Below are positions 1-11,569 of a stretch of 64,000 bases of DNA, piece by piece (within the stretch, counting starts at the first letter, position 1; the number at the start of each line of letters is the position of its first letter). Source of the DNA: Cyrtodaria siliqua (Eukaryota > Mollusca > Bivalvia > Adapedonta > Hiatellidae); contig JAWPHD010010230.1 of assembly GCA_037043455.1 (NCBI GenBank), positions 31,854-95,853 on the forward strand, given 5' to 3'. The notes under the pieces were generated by a model. It was not told the DNA's origin. It searched no databases and worked only from the letters and a program-made list of their open reading frames with translations. A program made the translations under genes and the position numbers.

Positions 1-690
1 AGTTCTAACGCAACATGATCGTTTTTTCATTTGATTGGCACATATTTTAAAATGAAAGCGAGTGTATGTATGAATATGGAAGGAAGTGTAGTTGCTTTGT
101 AAGTTGTTCGATGCAATTATGGCATGAGGATATTACATGTGTTATTGAATTCATTTAAATCGCTTTCTGGTTCGTATCAGATCAATATTTTATCTTAAAG
201 TTGCACTTAATTTATAATGCCTACGTTTTATTTGTTATTGAAAATCAATCAGAAACTTTATCTGTTAAGTTTCTTTCCGTGAGTCAGACACACTTTTCCT
301 AAAGTGAGTCAGACACTTTTTCCATAGTGAGTCAGACACACTTTTTCCATAGTGAATCGGACACACTTTTCCTATAGTGAGTCAGACACACTTTTCCCAT
401 AGTAAGTCATGCACACCTTTCCTACAGTGATTCAGACACACTTTTCCCATAGTGAATCAGACCCACTTTCCTCATAGCGAGTCAGACACACTTTTCCTAT
501 AGTGATTTCCTATAGTGAGTCAAACACACTTTGAAATAGTATTTACATAAGTCTGTTGGCTTAAAAAAATGTATTGCTTCTTGTTATACCATATTTTCTG
601 AAAGTTATCTTTCATTCCAAACCTTGAATTAAAACATTTTAAACACTTATCATATTAGAATACAATATGAAAAAAAATACATGTTGTGGT
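1..690. repeat. Dispersed module, copy 1 (outer flanks of the first minisatellite)
   Basis: Two stretches are re-found in the same order near 16.9-17.5 kb: bases 1-200 (taacgcaacatgatcg, gttgttcgatgcaattatgg, aatattttatcttaaag) match 16873-17045, and 575-700 (ataccatattttctgaaag, ccaaaccttgaattaaaac) match 17390-17512. Between these anchors copy 1 carries a 25-bp array and copy 2 carries other DNA. Each copy is followed by a different tandem array. This looks like a mobile or duplicated module with exchangeable tandem cores; the class is not recognised. Confidence 0.6.
279..533. repeat. Minisatellite, unit about 23-25 bp
   Basis: About ten imperfect units of the form gtgagtcagacacactttt followed by cc(a/t)ata. 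Unit starts are readable at 279, 304, 327, 352 and 377. Variants include gtgaatcgg and a truncated last unit. It sits inside module copy 1 and has no counterpart in copy 2. Confidence 0.85.
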
Positions 691-695
691 ATAAT

Positions 696-2838
696 ATAAA
701 TAACATAACAATCCTGATGTAATAATAAATAACATAACCATCCTGGCGTAATAATAAATAACATAACCATCCTGGCGTAATAATAAATACACATAACCAT
801 CCTGGCGTAATAATAAATAACATAACCATCCTGGCGTAATAATAAATAACATAACCATCCTGGCGTAATAATAAATAACATAACCATCCTGGCGTAATAA
901 TAAATACACATAACCATCCTGGCGTAATAATAAATAACATAACCATCCTGGCGTAATAATAAATAACATAATCATCCTGGCGTAATAATAAATACACATA
1001 ACCATCCTGGGGTAATAGTAGGTGTAATTAAAAATAACATTACCATCCTGGTGTAATAATAAATAACATAACCATCCTGAGGTAATAATAAATAACATAA
1101 CCATCCTGGCGTAATAATAAATAACATAACCATCCTGGCGTTATAATAAATACACATAACCATCCTGGCGTAATAATAAATAACATAACCATCCTGGCGT
1201 AATAATAAATAACATAACCATCCTGGCGTAATAATAAATAACATAACCATCCTGGCGTAATAATAAATAACATAACCATCCTGGCGTAATAATAAATACA
1301 CATAACCATCCTGGCGTAATAATAAATAACATAACCATCCTGGCGTAATAATAAATACACATAACCATCCTGGCGTAATAATAAATAACATAACCATCCT
1401 GGCGTAATAATAAATAACCATCCTGGCGTAATAATAAATACACATAACCATCCTGGCGTAATAATAAATAACATAACCATCCTGGCGTAATAATAAATAC
1501 ACATAACCATCCTGGCGTAATAATAAATAACATAACCATCCTGGCGTAATAATAAATAACATAACCATCCTGGCGTAATAATAAATAACATAATCATCCT
1601 GGCGTAATAATAAATACACATAACCATCCTGGGGTAATAGTAGGTGTAATTAAAAATAACATAACCATCCTGGTGTAATAATAAATAACATAACCATCCT
1701 GAGGTAATAATAAATAACATAACCATCCTGGCGTAATAATAAATAACATAACCATCCTGGCGTAATAATAAATACACATAACCATCCTGGCGTAATAATA
1801 AATAACATAACCATCCTGGCGTAATAATAAATAACATAACCATCCTGGCGTAATAATAAATAACATAACCATCCTGGCGTAATAATAAATAACATAATCA
1901 TCCTGGCGTAATAATAAATACACATAACCATCCTGGGGTAATAGTAGGTGTAATTAAAAATAACATAACCATCCTGGTGTAATAATAAATAACATAACCA
2001 TCCTGAGGTAATAATAAATAACATAACCATCCTGAGGTAATAATAAATAACATAACCATCCTGGTGTAATAATATGTCTAATAACAAATAGCATAATCAT
2101 CCTGGTGTAATAATAAATAACATAACCATCCTGGTGTAATAATAAATAACATAACCATCCTGGGGTAATAATATGTGTTATAACAAATAGCATAACCATC
2201 CTGGTGTAATAATAAATAACATAACCATCCTGGGGTTATAATAGATAACATAACCGTCCTGGTGTAATAATAAATAACATAACCATCCTGGTGTAATAAT
2301 AAATAACATAACCATCCTGGTGTAATAATAAATAACATAACTATTCTGGGGTAATAATAAAACACATAACCATCCTGGTGTAATAACAAATAACATAACC
2401 GTCCTGGTGTAATAATAAATAACATAACCATCCTGGTGTAATAACAAATAACATAACCGTCCTGGTGTAATATTAAATAACATAACCATCCTGGTGTAAT
2501 AACAAAAAACATAACCATCCTAATGTAATAAGAAATAACATAACCGTCCTGGTGTAATAATAAATAAATAACCGTCCTGGTGTAATAATAAATAACATAA
2601 CCATCCTGGTGTAATAACAAATAACATAACCGTCCTGGTGCAATGTATTTTACATAACCAATAACCATCCATCCTGGTGTAATAATAAATAACATAACCA
2701 TCCTGGTGTAATAATAAATAACCATCCTGGTGTAATAATAAATAACATAACCATCCTGGTGTAATAACAAATAACATAACCGTCCTGGTGTAATAATAAA
2801 TAACATAACCGTCCTGGTGTTATAATAAATAACATAAC
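696..2838. repeat. 29/30-bp minisatellite with higher-order structure
   Basis: About 70 units built on ataacataaccatcctgg plus (c/t)gtaataataa. The unit is 29 bp, with 30-bp variants reading aatacacataacc. Units before about 2040 mostly read ctggcg, and later ones ctggtg, so two variant domains abut. A marker run (cataatcatcc, then ctggggtaatagtaggtg, then a ctgaggtaat unit) recurs with starts at 971, 1593 and 1897, showing amplification of 304- and 622-bp blocks. Because 29 is not a multiple of 3 and the minus-strand unit has no stop in any frame, all three minus frames show a 29-residue periodic open frame; this is an artefact, not a gene. Confidence 0.95.
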
Positions 2839-2886
2839 TAAACAAGACAATATGGGTGTGGTTTGCGTTTGCAGCAAGACATTTTA
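2834..2886. repeat. Direct repeat A (pairs with 4228-4281)
   Basis: The segment aactaaacaagacaat through gtttgcagcaagacatttt is repeated with few changes at 4228-4281. The two copies are about 1.39 kb apart and enclose the foldback element. This could be an insertion-linked duplication or two copies of one dispersed repeat end. Confidence 0.7.
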
Positions 2887-2975
2887 ATCAACTCAATATA
2901 CATGGCAAATCAGTAGACCATGGACGCTGCTAGCGGTGGTAAGGACTGGTTCCTGTAAATTGATCCATTGAAGCA

Positions 2976-3715
2976 GATATCTACGGAATCCTGTTAGGGC
3001 CATCGCGATCTCGCATTTTCAAGTTTCGCGAGACTGCGAGATTGCGAAATTCATTTCGCATTCTCGTCCTGTTCTATATTGAAAAAATCGCGAAGTTTGC
3101 AAGCCAAAATTCGTGCAAACCTGGCGTGTTATCGCGTTTTCATTTTGACGAGATCGCGAGAATGCGAAATAAATCTCGTATTTTATAATGAAAAAAAAAC
3201 GCGAGGATTGCAAATCAAACTTCGTGCAAATCTCGAGATTTTATATCGGCCTATTCTACAATGAAAAAATCGGGAGAATTATGAGAAGATTGGGTTAGCA
3301 GACCTCGCGTTTTATCAGAGGGCGAAAACAAGAAAAATATTACTTATTCTCGGAATCTAGTCAGAATAAAATCGCGAGGTTTGCGCGAAGTTTGATTTGC
3401 AATCCTCCCGTTTTTTTCATTGTAGAATAGGCCGATAAAAAAGCGCGAGGATTGCAAGAAGTTTGATGTGCAATCCTCGCATTTTTTTCATTGTAGAATA
3501 CGGCGAGAATGCGAGATTTATTTCGCATTCTCACGATCTCGTCAAAATGAAAACGCGATAAAATTGCGAGGTTTGCACGAAGTTTGGCTTGCAAACTTCG
3601 CGGCTTTTTTCAATGTAGAACAGGACGAGAATGCGAAATTAATTTCGCAATCTCGCAATCTCGCGAAATTGAAAACGCGATATCGCGATGGCTCTAACAG
3701 GATTCCGTAGATATC
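2976..3715. mobile_element. Foldback (long inverted-repeat) element, CpG-rich
   Basis: The left end gatatctacggaatcctgtt is mirrored as its reverse complement at 3696-3715. The arms, about 310-370 bp each, stay complementary inward past blocks such as catcgcgat, gcgaaatt and gaggattgcaa, around a short centre near 3290-3400. Each arm is itself made of smaller repeats (tcgcgagaatgcgaaat; tttttcattgtagaat), unusually rich in CGCG for this AT-rich window. No coding frame or clear target-site duplication is seen. It is best called a foldback element or large MITE of unknown transposase. Confidence 0.8.
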
Positions 3716-3989
3716 CACCGATGTTCCATATATTGGCACTAGTAACCATGAATCACGTCCTTGTACACAAATGTATGTGTCGTAGAAATGCGCTATTATA
3801 GTCGTCTGGAACACAGCATTTACAATAAATGAAGATTGTCCTTACACGCCAATATCTGAAACAGACTGAACAGATCTTCAGATTTCATGTAAACAGATTA
3901 ATACCAATAACATCAAATATATATTTATATTACATCCATATCAATCTTTTTTGGGAGTGCGGGTAGGGCTCACTATTGTACTTTTTCCA

Positions 3990-4100
3990 ATTATGTCCTA
4001 TTGTATAGCGATGTGTCTTGCTTGCAAACTAAACCTCGAATGACTTATTAAAAAATGACCACTGCACTGCGTGTTCATTTACCGCCAAATACATTTCAAC
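3990..4100. repeat. Dispersed repeat fragment (second copy at 10540-10645)
   Basis: Shares ctattgtatagcgatgtgtc, ttgcttgcaaac, aacct then aatgac/aatgcc, and actgcgtg(t/g)tcatttac with 10540-10645. No ends or coding content are recognised. Confidence 0.6.
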
Positions 4101-4227
4101 GAAATGCATGATTATCACAATAATCCTCAAATGAACTCAATCAACTCAAACAATTACAAAATATTTATATTTTTGACTATTCAACGGACTCAAATCCTGT
4201 GACATATTATTTCATATTGAATGACAT

Positions 4228-4281
4228 AATAAACTAAACAAGGCAATTTGGGTGTGATTTACGTTTGCAGCAAGACATTTT
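4228..4281. repeat. Direct repeat B (pairs with 2834-2886)
   Basis: Reads aactaaacaaggcaatttgg to gtttgcagcaagacattttc, a diverged direct copy of 2834-2886. Confidence 0.7.
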
Positions 4282-4882
4282 CGATTTTGAAATAAAAAGA
4301 ACGGGCACACTATGTACCCATCAAATTCCTGAATTGAGAGAAACACGTCTTCTAACATCATCATCTACCACATACGAGTCTTTTGCCGAGTCAAACTTCC
4401 ACCTGAGTTTTTCTTGAAAACACGATCATTAACTAGACCGCTAGTTGCAACAAATTTAGCCCCACCTCGCCTCATACTATGTAAATCAAATGCGTTCATA
4501 TCAAAACAAATAGTGGTTAGACTTTTTCAATATTATAATATTTCTCTGGCCCTAGAATAAGTTATGTGCCAGCTTTTTCTTAATACACAAAATAAAAAGT
4601 CAATTGCTTGAAAATATACTCAAAACTGGTATGTGCAACCAATTTTAACTGGTCTGTTTTCAACGTTCTGGTCAATACTTCGTTGTTACATTTATTTAAT
4701 TCGTCAAACTGAGTACACATAACGACAAATCTATAACTTGATAAAGTATTCTGTTCCATATATACTGATCCAAACAGCTAAAGCAGTAGACAATACCTAT
4801 AATGTATGAACTTATTATATGCCGAATGGTACCGTTGGAGAATGATTATATCCACGTTTTTGAAAAAAACAACAGGTTATAT
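4282..4882. other. AT-rich intergenic DNA, nothing identified
   Basis: No coding frame, RNA gene or repeat structure was recognised in this stretch. Confidence 0.5.
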
Positions 4883-5640
4883 TAAAATCGCCTCCGTTTG
4901 TCCGTCTGTCCGTCTGTCTGTCCGTTCGTCCGTTACTGCATCTCCTCCTAAACCAATCAACGGAATTCAACCAAACTTAGGGTATGACTTCATCATATGA
5001 TGACGGCGTGCAAGAGCACTATTATTTTTGGCTACGAGCCCAGGGGACCATAGGTGGAGGGTGGGGGAAGGAGGGATGGGTGGGGTGGGAAAGTAAAAAA
5101 AATCAAATAACCTAAAAATTCCCTCAGGGTGGTCAAACGGTCACATACTGGATTTTTTTTATATAATTAGGAGGGGTGGGGGGATTTGGATTTTTTTTAT
5201 ATAATTATGTCTCAAATGAAATATGATCATGGGATTACACTGTATACATTTGTTTCCTCCTATGTTATAGTTGGCCTGGAGGAAGGGTCATCAAATACAC
5301 TAATAATACAATTACGGTGTCATTTTTTCATACTTTTGCACATTATATCGTATAATAGTCATCTAATAAAGAGATACACAGCATGTCAAATGATTTATTT
5401 TTTAAAACTCGGACGTCTTCCCTGGGGTTCGGGTTGGAGGGGGTGGGTGGTGGGTGGAGGGTAACAGGGGTCAATTTATTTAAAAATTATTTCTCAAATG
5501 AACATTTTGATGAAAGGATTACATTGTATATACTGTGGGGCTGTGTGTGTGGTGAGGTGGTAGGGGGGCGGGGAGAAGTGACCTGTGTGAAGTGATAAAA
5601 CGTGGGTATTTTACGACGGCCGCGCCGTCGAATTCGTTCT
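4883..5640 (-). mobile_element. Hairpin-headed non-coding element, read on the minus strand
   Basis: On the minus strand it begins with a perfect hairpin at 5614-5630 (cgacggc, loop cgc, gccgtcg). It continues through a core containing two related units about 290 bp apart (tctcaaatgaa...ggattacactgtata near 5210 and 5490) and ends in a run of GGAC/GACG tetramers at 4885-4935. This order is the same grammar seen in the elements at 32666, 54489 and 59526. No 3' hairpin matching the head is visible, so this copy may be 3'-truncated. Confidence 0.55.
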
Positions 5641-6040
5641 AGTTTTACAGTCGTTATTGACAAGATATTTGTCTCGTTCGAGTGGAATTTGTAATGATTT
5701 ATTGATTGTTATTATTGAGATATTAAAGGTATTGTCTTCTGGTGCGTTAGCTGTTGGTTCAGTATACTATCTCACGAATATGTGCAGCATTAATAGCACG
5801 TTTGAATATGTTAGGCTTCGCAATAAACCTTCCTTAGTTGAACATGCAAGAGTCAGGATGACCACTGATTATAATCGCCCATGAAGCAATAGTCAAGATG
5901 ACCGCTGAATCGCCTATGAAAATGAATACACAACGGCTTTTAATTTCACAGCCGATATATCCTTCTATAAAAGCGAAGTCAAATAAATGGCGATGTGTGT
6001 TGATGTAGCAGGCACCAGTAAAAAAGAACAAACAAAAAAC
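5640..6040. other. Short unassigned stretch
   Basis: Only short chance open frames; nothing recognised. A local duplication is visible (agtcaggatgaccactga / agtcaagatgaccgctga near 5851 and 5890). Confidence 0.4.
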
Positions 6041-6205
6041 ACTACAAATTATCAAATATGTACCGCGTTTTGAAAATAGCTTTGATTTAAAGTCTTTCTT
6101 AGATTTTGAATTGAAAATAACATTCGGTAACTTTTCACCCCAGTGTATCAGATCTGGTAGGACATTTCTGAAGTTATAGTAGATTCTACTAGATTTGGTG
6201 AACAA
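6040..6205 (-). pseudogene. Probable C-terminal tail of a non-LTR reverse transcriptase (fragment)
   Basis: The minus-strand frame beginning at 6205 reads RNVLPDLIHWGEKLP, then NSKSKKDFKSKLFSK. This resembles the terminal '...LWN-LP--I-NS-S---FK-KL' block that closes many Jockey/CR1-type reverse transcriptases. The downstream part of the frame is unlike the family and no upstream polymerase motifs are adjacent. It is therefore read as a small relic. The similarity is short, so an accidental match cannot be excluded. Confidence 0.4.
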
Positions 6206-6264
6206 TTGAACAAATGTACAACTGCATATGTGTTAATGCCTTACGAATTCTAGTAACAATTCAC

Positions 6265-6830
6265 ATATAACTGCTCAGCAGCTTTAAATATACAACTACC
6301 CAACGATTTCAAACACACAACTGCCCAGCGTTTTCAAACATGCAGCTGCCCAGCGGCTTTAAACATCTAATTACCAAGCGGCTTCAAGCATACAACTGAC
6401 AAGTGGCTTCAACATGCAGCTACACAGCGGCAACTACCCAGCGTTTTCAAACATGCAACTGCCCAGCGGCTTTAAACATCTAATTACCAAGCGGCTTCAA
6501 ACATACAACTCACAAGTGACTTCAACATGCAGCTACCCAGCGGTGTCAAAAGTGTAACTACCAAGCATTTTCAAACCTAGAACTTCACAGTAAAGTCAAG
6601 CATGTGCTACCCAGCGGTTTCAAACACGCAACTGCCAGCGGCGTAAAACATGTGATTGTACAACGGCTTTAAACCTGCAGCTACCATGCGGTTTCAAACG
6701 TGCAACTGAACATCGGCATCTAACATGACATTGTCCAGCGACTTTAAACCTACAATGACCAAGCGGCTTCAAACACGCAACAAACCGGCGGCCTCAACAT
6801 GCTAACTACCCTATACGCTCTCATCTGCCC
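6265..6830. repeat. Degenerate ~28-30-bp tandem array
   Basis: Units of the type cagcggctttaaacat(c/g) plus aact(a/g)cc(c/a)a. A longer block starting cagcgttttcaaacatgc repeats at 6326 and 6439, a 113-bp higher-order copy. Units decay toward the right end. Confidence 0.8.
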
Positions 6831-6844
6831 AAGCAGGCTAGCAT

Positions 6845-7425
6845 ACGCCTAACGGATTCCAATATGCTTCGAATATATGCCCCGGAATGCTCTGGTATAT
6901 TATTAATTGATTTCAACATGCCCAACAGCATCGAATGTATACCACAACAAGCTCTAGTATCTGCTTTACAGCTACGACTGTGTCCACTAGCTTCGAATAG
7001 AATACCTAACAGGCTCAAGTATATATCTAACATCTTCGAATATATATCCCAAAAGGCTCAGATTGAATATGCCCAGCAGCTTTGAATATATTTCCCAACA
7101 GGCTCGAATATATGCCCCTTACATGCTCTAGTATATGCCTAACGTATTTGAATATTCCCAATAGCTTCGAATATATGCCCCAAAGGGCTCTAGTATCCCC
7201 AAAGCTTCGCATATATGCCCAATAGGCTCTATTATATGTCTAACGTATTCGAATGTGACAAACAACTTCGAATATATGCCCCACCATGCTCTAGTATATG
7301 CCTAACGTATTCGAATATGTCCAACAGCTTCGAATATATGCCCCCAACAGGCTCTAGTATATGCCGAACGTATTCGAATATGCCCCACGGCTTTGAATAT
7401 ATGCCCAAACAGTGTCAGGGGTTGT
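6845..7425. repeat. ~59-bp tandem array (type shared with 8345-8560)
   Basis: About ten units containing cttcgaatatatgcccc, aacaggctctagtatatg and cctaacgtattcgaatatg. It follows directly on the 30-bp array. The same unit reappears about 0.9 kb downstream. Confidence 0.85.
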
Positions 7426-8344
7426 GGTTCTAAATTAACCGGTTGTACTAAATGAATGTACTTATTAATTCCTATGAACTCTCCTGTATTTAAAAACGGA
7501 TCATTTCATAAGGTGCCAGTGTCTTGGGCTGATTATACAGTCTAGCTTTAATCTAGTTTAAAACATTAACACATTGTACCAAGACAGTTGTGTTTAACAC
7601 ATACAACGTTGAACATTATACAACTATATACATTTATTCAATTTTCATCAGGCTGCCTGCCTCATGTTTATACCAAAATTAAAAAATTTCAAAGCAATGA
7701 TTCTAACACAATAATTTACAAAGAGCTCCTATCAACATCCGTTGATTTTTAACTACACTATTTGGCTCGAAACTTTATTGTTTCGAAAATACAACTATAT
7801 AACAATATATCCGCAATAAGGAGAAACAAATGGTTTGAACCCGATCTCTCAAACCCTGACACTTACAAGCTGCGTGTTTCAGCATCATACGTCGAGCTGA
7901 ACACTGCAATGAGCTATCCCGGACTATAGCTACAACCCTATGTTAATATTGATGTCTCAGCCTCACATGTTGGGCTGGACACTAGCCTTCACTTCAGATA
8001 ACTATCAGGTTCGGACGTATGTTCAACCGCTTCGAAACATTTGTGTATCAACCTAAAATGGTTCAACTATCGGCATCAAACTGTGAGCTATAAATGTTCT
8101 GACCTGTCCCTTTGGTAAACCTGTAGTTCGCACGTAGGTTTCTACATAGTGTCTGTCGAACTGCAGTACGTTCATCTATACTCACAAACCTATATGCTGA
8201 TAGAATCCTAATGTATTAGCTAAATTGCATAACTATACAAAATATATTCCCTGGAAGTATGTAAATCTCTCTCTATATACTATATATATATATACATGCA
8301 GTACCTACTGCGAAACTTAAACAAACGTTTTGTCAACGTTACAT
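7426..8344. other. Spacer between two blocks of the 59-bp repeat
   Basis: No coding or RNA feature was recognised. A short TA run lies at 8278-8292. Weak internal similarity exists (gtcgagctgaacact / gttgggctggacact near 7890 and 7967). Confidence 0.45.
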
Positions 8345-8560
8345 TATTCTGACCAACATACTCTAGTATGTGTCTAACGTAATCGAATATACCCAACAGC
8401 TTCTAATATATGCCACAACAGGCTCTAGTATATGTCTAACGAATTCGAATTCGAATGTGCCCAACAGCTTCGAATATATGCCCAACAGGCTCTAGTGTAT
8501 GTCTAACGTATTCGAATGTGCACAATAGCTTCGAATATATGACAACTGGCTAGAGTCATA
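8345..8560. repeat. ~59-bp tandem array, second block
   Basis: About four units with the same cttcgaatatatgcc, aggctctagt and tgtctaacgtattcgaat motifs as 6845-7425. The unit at 8440 has a duplicated attcga. Confidence 0.85.
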
Positions 8561-9071
8561 CAATATTTTTTTAAATAAACAATACTTATCTTTTAATGTT
8601 GTATTTTTCAATCAGTGACTGTTCCACATACTGTTAATTTCAGCGAACTTCCACATAACACAGATCATATCATCTTATCACAGATTTCTGAAAATGATCA
8701 AAAATAAATGTATGCAATCTTGCCTTGTTAGATTACTACAAACTTATTGTGCTCTTCATTATAATATGGCTAGCTCTCAACACGAATAGAAGGTTCTAAC
8801 AGACACCGAAACGGTCAATGATATCGGACATTCAATCACCCACAAATCATATATTCAAATGTATATTTATTTTATGTTGGATGGCGTTTTAAAATATTTA
8901 CAGAAAGCGCGACTTTTTCAAAATTATACAACCACCTAACACATTTAATGGTAGACATCCACACGTGTTTCGTTATTAATACTATTCTTACATGATTTCT
9001 CCAACACATGATTAAAATAAATACAAAACTATGCACAAGCGTTGCGAGACAATGCCCACTCTTGCCTTATG
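8561..9071. other. AT-rich DNA, nothing identified
   Basis: No supported gene, RNA or repeat was seen between the tandem array and the Tc1-like element. Confidence 0.4.
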
Positions 9072-9073
9072 TA

Positions 9074-10246
9074 CTGAAACGCAAAAGAAACGCATATTTT
9101 ATATATTTATTTTTTCCCCCAAAACACAAAAACATTAATAATAAGTAAATTATTCGGATTGCTAATCGTATTCCAAAACTAATTAGCAAATTTACTCAAT
9201 AAAATTAATGATGCGTGACTATCCAAAATGGTGCACGTGGACCCCGTGCACTATATCTCACAGGTGTTATCGAACCAGTCAGTACGTCTGATAAGAGCGA
9301 TTAGAGCACATTGTAAAAATACATAAATAAATAAATAAACAATGCCAGTTCTGGTGCCATGGCAACGAAACCAAGCCGTCGGTATGCTCCAAGCTGGAAG
9401 ACAGCAAGATGTCGCTCGCCATTTTAATTGCCATCAGTCTACAATTACGAGACTTTGGCAGCGGTTCCAGCTCACAGGACGGGTTAAACCTTTACCACGT
9501 GCCGGCAGACCGCGAGCAACAACCGTCCTCAGGACAACTTCATTAGGACCCGGCATCTGAGGGACGCTTTTGCACTGCTGTGTCCACTTCAGTAAATTTG
9601 GCTGATTTTGTGACTTTTCATTTGACGGGTGTCAGTTTTAAACGATCAGCATTTTTGGGCTGTGAAATGAAATTAATTGTGATTTTGTTAAAGACCAGCC
9701 TAATCCATCCTACAGAAATAGTGGGGGCATAATTATGATTGTTTTTTTGATGCATTGTGAGAAGTACGAGAATTTCATGCAAAATTGGAGATTGGTATGT
9801 ACCGTTATATTATGAGGCCCCGACAAACAGTTTTAAATCCGATTTAATTATTTCTAAATTGTATGTGTAACAGTACCAACATGATTTAATTTCAATATTT
9901 TTAGTTTTGAATTTGCAGATTTTACCTTTTTAATCTGTCATATTTTAATGTTTCTATTCGAAACAGTAAAATGAACATTTATCAATTGTAAAGAAACATT
10001 GCACATTGTAGTTTTATATAAAATTATGTCAGGGCCTCAATAAATATTTTCCACAGTAGAGGATTAAAAAGTTTGTGATCGTCTCTAGCTGTAAAGTGTC
10101 CGTGATCTTTTGATTCTGGTGTGATGTCTTTAAGTTTGACCTACGAATATGGATTTTTCATTATACCTTTATCAAATTATTATTTTATTATGTTTTCTTA
10201 TTAAATTTTGACTCCATATAAAATATGCTTTTCTTTTGCGTTTGAG
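9074..10246 (+). mobile_element. Tc1/mariner-type DNA transposon, internally deleted
   Basis: Terminal inverted repeats are visible: left ctgaaacgcaaaagaaacgc from 9074, and right ending ...cttttgcgtttgag at 10246. The reverse complement of the right end reads ctcaaacgcaaaagaaaagc, and both continue into atatttta. TA dinucleotides flank the ends (9072-9073 and 10247-10248), as expected for the superfamily. The 1,173-bp length is a little short for an autonomous Tc1-like element. The only coding remnant is the N-terminal transposase part at 9342, so this copy is dead. Confidence 0.85.
9342..9600 (+). pseudogene. Tc1-like transposase, N-terminal DNA-binding domain only (frameshifted)
   Basis: The frame opens at ATG 9342 and gives a helix-turn-helix segment (VGMLQAGRQQDVARHFN, then QSTITRLWQRFQLTGRVK) followed by a PLPRAGRPRAT hinge. 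This is the paired-type DNA-binding region that recognises the inverted repeats in Tc1-family transposases. After about residue 64 the frame becomes non-homologous and stops at 9560. The family-like continuation (DNFIRTRHLRDAF) is found in another frame just past about 9530, showing a single-base-type frameshift. The DDE catalytic domain is not recognisable in the remaining 650 bp. The protein cannot be functional as it stands. Confidence 0.85.
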
Positions 10247-10539
10247 TATATATTATTATAACATTTGCAAACATACCTGCCAACCACGTGCAGACTAATA
10301 CGAGAGGCGTTTTAAACATCACTCTTTTAAAATAATTCATAGCACACAATCATATTAATCTCCGCTTTATTTTAAAACGTAAAATACTGCAGGAATTGAT
10401 CCCGAAAGCACGAATAAATACGCTATTGTTAGTAACAACTGAACTATATACAAAGCTCGTATAAAAGCATGTAAATAACAAAACTTATCTTTTATTTCGT
10501 CACGTGTCGCATCACACCGCTCGTAGTGCATCGTTGTAC

Positions 10540-10645
10540 TTTTCCAATTCTGTGCTATTGTATAGCGATGTGTCTTGCTTGCAAACCAGACCTCTAATGC
10601 CAATTGCACTGCGTGGTCATTTACAGTGCAATGGTCATTTACCGT
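10540..10645. repeat. Dispersed repeat fragment (second copy of 3990-4100)
   Basis: Carries ctattgtatagcgatgtgtc, ttgcttgcaaac and actgcgtggtcatttac in the same order as 3990-4100. The catttac motif is then locally repeated. Confidence 0.6.
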
Positions 10646-11370
10646 CAGATCCTCAACTGAACTCTTGTATAATTAGATACCAAGTGATACATATGATCCC
10701 GTGATACTTCTAACGACCATCCTTTGACCTTAACAAATATAAATTTATATAACTATACAAAACCAAAGTTATAACGCAGCATGCTCTTGTGTCTATATAA
10801 CTTACGTGATGGACACTTGCATCTGTGTTCTTGATTTCACATTATACATGTTTGAAGCGTAAATGTTCTTAAAATGTTGGTACTTCTATTGTACACAGGT
10901 ACCTATTTTGTGATAGCTTCGAAATTTTGTGTGAGCGCACTTGATTGTCTGATTCTGTGTAGGCGTTGAGCAATTAACATGACGCCAGTACTTAGATATC
11001 TTAGATCCTAATGTCGGAGTATATTGACAATAGGTTATATTAAAATACAGTTGCACGTGCTTTATTATACTGTTGCACGTGGTATTGTTTGTCGGAGGTA
11101 TAGTATTGGTTTGATTGGTTAAAATGGATAAATGATTGACAACTGGCGACACGTTAATTAAGCTGATATAAAGAGTGCAGTCAGGCTTAAAAAAGAGCAC
11201 ACATGTCATGGGGCAATCACTTAAAACTGACAGTTGCACCATGGTCACTGAAATTCCCTTTGTATTTACACAGGTATAAATCGTTTAATTGTCGGAATAA
11301 ATGGTGTACTCTACCAGTTATCGGAAGTTAGAGTATGGCAGAAGCTGAAATGGAGATTGCTGCGAAACAA
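10646..11370. other. Unassigned AT-rich stretch
   Basis: No supported gene. At 10770 the words ttataacgcagcatgctc resemble the starts of the modules at 1 and 16873 (taacgcaac), but the match is not extended. Confidence 0.4.
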
Positions 11371-11469
11371 ATAGAGTATGGTCTCATCTCGTTGATAGGT
11401 TTAAACGCCTGGATGGGCTACGCCTATCTCGAGGTTTAAATCAACCAACTCGATGACCCCATACTCTAT
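11371..11469. other. Imperfect 36-bp-arm hairpin
   Basis: The left arm atagagtatggtctcatctc onward pairs with the right arm ending ccccatactctat, with several mismatches. The loop contains cctggatgggctacgcctatc. It could be a small MITE or a solo terminal structure. Confidence 0.6.
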
Positions 11470-11569
11470 CTATTACTTGGAGTCCGGAAATAATCAATAA
11501 TGATAAGCAGTAGGTACGCCAGCCCTATGGCGTAGGAATATTTATCAAACAAGGTCACGTGATAAAATC

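Noticed and set aside
639..2877. Long overlapping minus-strand open frames of up to 267 codons with YLLLRQDGYVIYYYAR-type repeats
   Set aside because: They are the three frames of one 29-bp minisatellite. The periodic peptide follows from unit length and lack of stops, not from coding selection.
10886..11248. 120-codon minus-strand frame as a gene
   Set aside because: Composition is irregular, no domain or splice context is recognised, and the length is within chance for AT-rich DNA.
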